Source: Svornostia abyssi
GTDB taxonomy: Bacteria > Actinomycetota > Thermoleophilia > Solirubrobacterales > Solirubrobacteraceae
Length of the DNA stretch: 64,000 nt
NCBI GenBank assembly: GCA_024666565.1
Contig: CP088295.1
Span: 3,658,001-3,722,000 of the forward strand
Direction of reading: 5' to 3'
Shown: positions 62,283 to 64,000 of the stretch, piece by piece
Position numbering within the stretch: position 1 is the stretch's first letter
Layout of the letters: the number at the start of each line of letters is the position of its first letter
Made by a program: the position numbers and the translations under genes
Notes under the pieces: generated by a model
The model's database searches: none
Told to the model about the DNA's origin: nothing
Seen by the model: only the letters and a program-made list of their open reading frames with translations

Positions 62283-63115
62283 GCGACAGCCACCTGGGAC
62301 TTCGCCGCGGCCCGCGGGACGACGAGCACGGGGCAGCGCGCGTGGGCGACGACCCGCCGCGAGACGCTGCCGAGCAGGACGCTGCCCGGCGGGCCGTAGC
62401 CGCGCGAGCCGAGGACGAGCAGGTCGACGTCGTCGCCCTCGCGGACCAGCGCCGGGCCAGGGTGCGCCACCACAGCACGGGACGCGGGCCGAACCCGCCC
62501 CGCGTGCTGATGCGCGAGCCCCGCGAGATGCTGCTCGCGCTCCATCCGCCGACCCTCACGCAGCTCGTCGGGTGCCGACAGCCCGGCGGGCCCGGGCTCG
62601 ACGACGCTGACGAGGCGAAGGTCCGCGCCGAGATCGTGGGCCAGTGCCGCGCCGGCGGCAAGTGCCTCGTCGCCTTCAACGTCCCCCGCGTGCGCGACGC
62701 CGACGGTGCGCACCCCGTCCTCGGGAAGGTCGGAGCCGACGACGAGCACCGGACGGCCTGAGCCGTGCAGGAGCAGCTCCGCCACGCCTCCGGGCTTCAG
62801 CCGGCCGACGCCGTACCGGTCCGGCACGCCGACCGCGACCATCGCCGCCTGTTCACGTTCGGCCAGCTCGTGCAGGCCGCGGCCCGGAGACGAGGCGGCG
62901 TGCACGGCACGGCGGGCGGCGGGCAGGTCCACGCCGTCGACGCCGAGCCGCGCGGCGTCGGACGGCACGTCCTCGGGGTGCACGGCGGCGAGCATGACGC
63001 TGCCGCCGCGCGCCTCGGCGAGCGCAGCCGTGAACCGCGCGGCCGCGAGCGCCTGCTCGCTGCCATCGATGCCGACGAGGAACGTCGGCGCCGCACCCGG
63101 AGCTCCCGCATTCAT
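62279..63115 (-). CDS. Universal stress protein, tandem UspA domains (copy 3)
   Basis: This 278-residue protein has two UspA domains: FLVGIDGSEQALAAARFTAAL to GSGRPVLVVGS, and VRTVGVAHAGDVEGDEAL to GSRGYGPPGSVLLGSVSRRVV. The ATP-binding Gly pattern is in the second half. It is the third tandem Usp in the last 11 kb; a shared stress response is plausible. ATG start. Confidence 0.88.
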   Translation of the reverse strand: MNAGAPGAAPTFLVGIDGSEQALAAARFTAALAEARGGSVMLAAVHPEDVPSDAARLGVDGVDLPAARRAVHAASSPGRGLHELAEREQAAMVAVGVPDRYGVGRLKPGGVAELLLHGSGRPVLVVGSDLPEDGVRTVGVAHAGDVEGDEALAAGAALAHDLGADLRLVSVVEPGPAGLSAPDELREGRRMEREQHLAGLAHQHAGRVRPASRAVVAHPGPALVREGDDVDLLVLGSRGYGPPGSVLLGSVSRRVVAHARCPVLVVPRAAAKSQVAVA

Positions 63116-63198
63116 TGCACCGGACCCTAGGCGGCGCGGCCGCGCGCCACATCGGCGATGTGCGCGGACCGCTGTCCGTGGTTCTCCGTAGTCGCCGG

Positions 63199-63444
63199 TC
63201 AGGCGGACCGCGCCGCGGCGACGTACGTCACGCATCCGGCGATGGTCTCGACGTCCCGGTACGCCCGTTCGGGGATCTCGACGCCGGTCCGGGCCGCGAC
63301 GCCCTCCAGGAACGCGAGGAAGTCCATCGAGTCCAGGTCGAACTGCTCCTGGACCGGCTCGTCGTCGCGGACGTCCGCCGGGTCGATCTCGGGTGCGACC
63401 TCGACGAGGGCGTCGACGATCAGGGTGCGCAGGTCGTCACTCAC
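63199..63444 (-). CDS. Acyl carrier protein
   Basis: This 81-residue ACP has the phosphopantetheine site DLDSMDFL (Ser39) in an acidic helical fold. It overlaps the upstream acyltransferase gene by 4 bases (ATGA). It is not next to fatty acid synthase genes, so it may serve a dedicated acyl transfer. The usual DSL motif reads DSM here. Confidence 0.88.
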   Translation of the reverse strand: MSDDLRTLIVDALVEVAPEIDPADVRDDEPVQEQFDLDSMDFLAFLEGVAARTGVEIPERAYRDVETIAGCVTYVAAARSA

Positions 63445-64000
63445 AGTTCCTCCGGTGTCTGGACCAAGCGGTCGATCTCACGCAGGAACAGCGCGCCGCG
63501 GTGCCCATCGCTCACACGGTGGTCCGCAGCCAGCGTCGCGGTCACGACGGGCCGCACCGCGAGCGCGTCGCCGTCCGCCCATGGCCGCGACCGTACCGCG
63601 CCGAACCCGACGAGCGCGACCTGCGGCGGGTAGATCACGCCGTGGACGAGATCCACACCGCGGTCGCCGAGGTCCGTCACGGTGAGCGTCGGGGCGGCCA
63701 ACTCGGAGGCCCGCAGCCCGCCCGTGCGCGCGCGATGGACGACGTCGCGCAGGCGTTCCATCAGCTCGTCGACGCTCAGGCTGTCGGCGTCCTTGATCGC
63801 GGGCGTGAGCAGTCCGCCGGCGCGCAGCGAGATCGCGACTCCGAGGTGCACGCCGTCCGCCGGGTGGAATGCGCCGTCGACGTGGTGGCCGTTCATGTCC
63901 GAGTGGTGCGCGGCGGCGCGCGCGGTCGCCGCCAGCAGCACGCCGGCTGGCGTGAGGCGCTGCGGAAGCGGCAGGTCCTCGTTGCGGCGGGTCACCCAGC
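63441..64000 (-). CDS. 2-oxoacid dehydrogenase-type (E2) acyltransferase domain, cut by window edge
   Basis: This gene runs off the right edge; the last 186 or so residues are visible. It matches the catalytic domain of dihydrolipoamide acyltransferases: GVHLGVAISLRAGGLLTPAI, TLTVTDLGDRGVDLVHGVIYPPQVALVGFG, and the active site TLAADHRVSDGHRGALFL (His and Asp of HRxxDG). Whether lipoyl or E3-binding domains precede it cannot be seen. The close link to an acyl carrier protein is unusual for an E2. The GTG near 63995 is inside the frame and need not be the start. Confidence 0.85.
   Translation of the reverse strand, partial: WVTRRNEDLPLPQRLTPAGVLLAATARAAAHHSDMNGHHVDGAFHPADGVHLGVAISLRAGGLLTPAIKDADSLSVDELMERLRDVVHRARTGGLRASELAAPTLTVTDLGDRGVDLVHGVIYPPQVALVGFGAVRSRPWADGDALAVRPVVTATLAADHRVSDGHRGALFLREIDRLVQTPEEL

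Overview
The window is very GC-rich, densely packed chromosomal DNA. Genes are often joined by ATGA, GTGA or TTGA stop/start overlaps, and GTG starts are common. The gene content points to an actinobacterium: a DUF1918 protein, a glpD/TetR/FAD-oxidase cluster laid out as in mycobacteria, a cysteine-free S4, and an MltG with a long acidic head. Type IV pilus ATPases and pilin make a deep lineage such as Thermoleophilia (Solirubrobacterales) my best guess. This is inferred from gene content, not from a marker-gene tree.

Layout. 1-5.2 kb: pilin start (cut by the window edge), GluQ-type synthetase, RNase D and a PilB ATPase. 5.2-8.5 kb: a copper operon (CsoR-like palindrome, CopZ-like chaperone, secreted His-rich protein, CopA ATPase). 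8.5-10.6 kb: an Xre/RES toxin-antitoxin pair and a FrnE-like DsbA protein. 10.7-13.4 kb: a class II glutamine amidotransferase and an unusual two-module histidine kinase. 13.4-20.55 kb: an accessory island dominated by one 1996-residue STAND NTPase with an N-terminal PD-(D/E)XK nuclease-like domain, the architecture of an Avs-type anti-phage protein, followed by 750 bp of palindrome-rich non-coding DNA. 20.55-27.4 kb: msrA, pilC, pilT, rpsD and a second pilB. 27.3-33.7 kb: aroE, mltG, ruvX, alaS and a cyclophilin. 33.7-42 kb: a second amidotransferase, an IscU-MnmA fusion, a chemoreceptor, aspS and hisS. 42-49.6 kb: tandem trypsin-like proteases, membrane and secreted proteins, and a metallo-beta-lactamase/formiminotransferase operon. 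49.66 kb: a CAT-anticodon tRNA with its own terminator. 49.8-64 kb: a beta-helix protein, a kinase/phosphotransferase fusion, three tandem-domain universal stress proteins, a CASTOR/POLLUX-like channel, the glpD/TetR/FAD-oxidase cluster, an acyl carrier protein and a truncated acyltransferase.

Quality caveat. Five genes (copZ, cyclophilin, alaS, hisS, beta-helix protein) are each broken by what looks like one extra G or C in a short G/C run. Two are essential tRNA synthetases and every shift has the same sign, so base-calling or assembly error is the likeliest cause. I give the full spans of these genes and mark the shift.

The most interesting item is the STAND gene at 13804-19794. Next are the two-module kinase with a pseudo-kinase half, the IscU-MnmA fusion that has lost one cluster ligand, the palindrome/direct-repeat region beside msrA, and the inverted-repeat operators before the copper operon, the toxin-antitoxin pair, rpsD and glpD.
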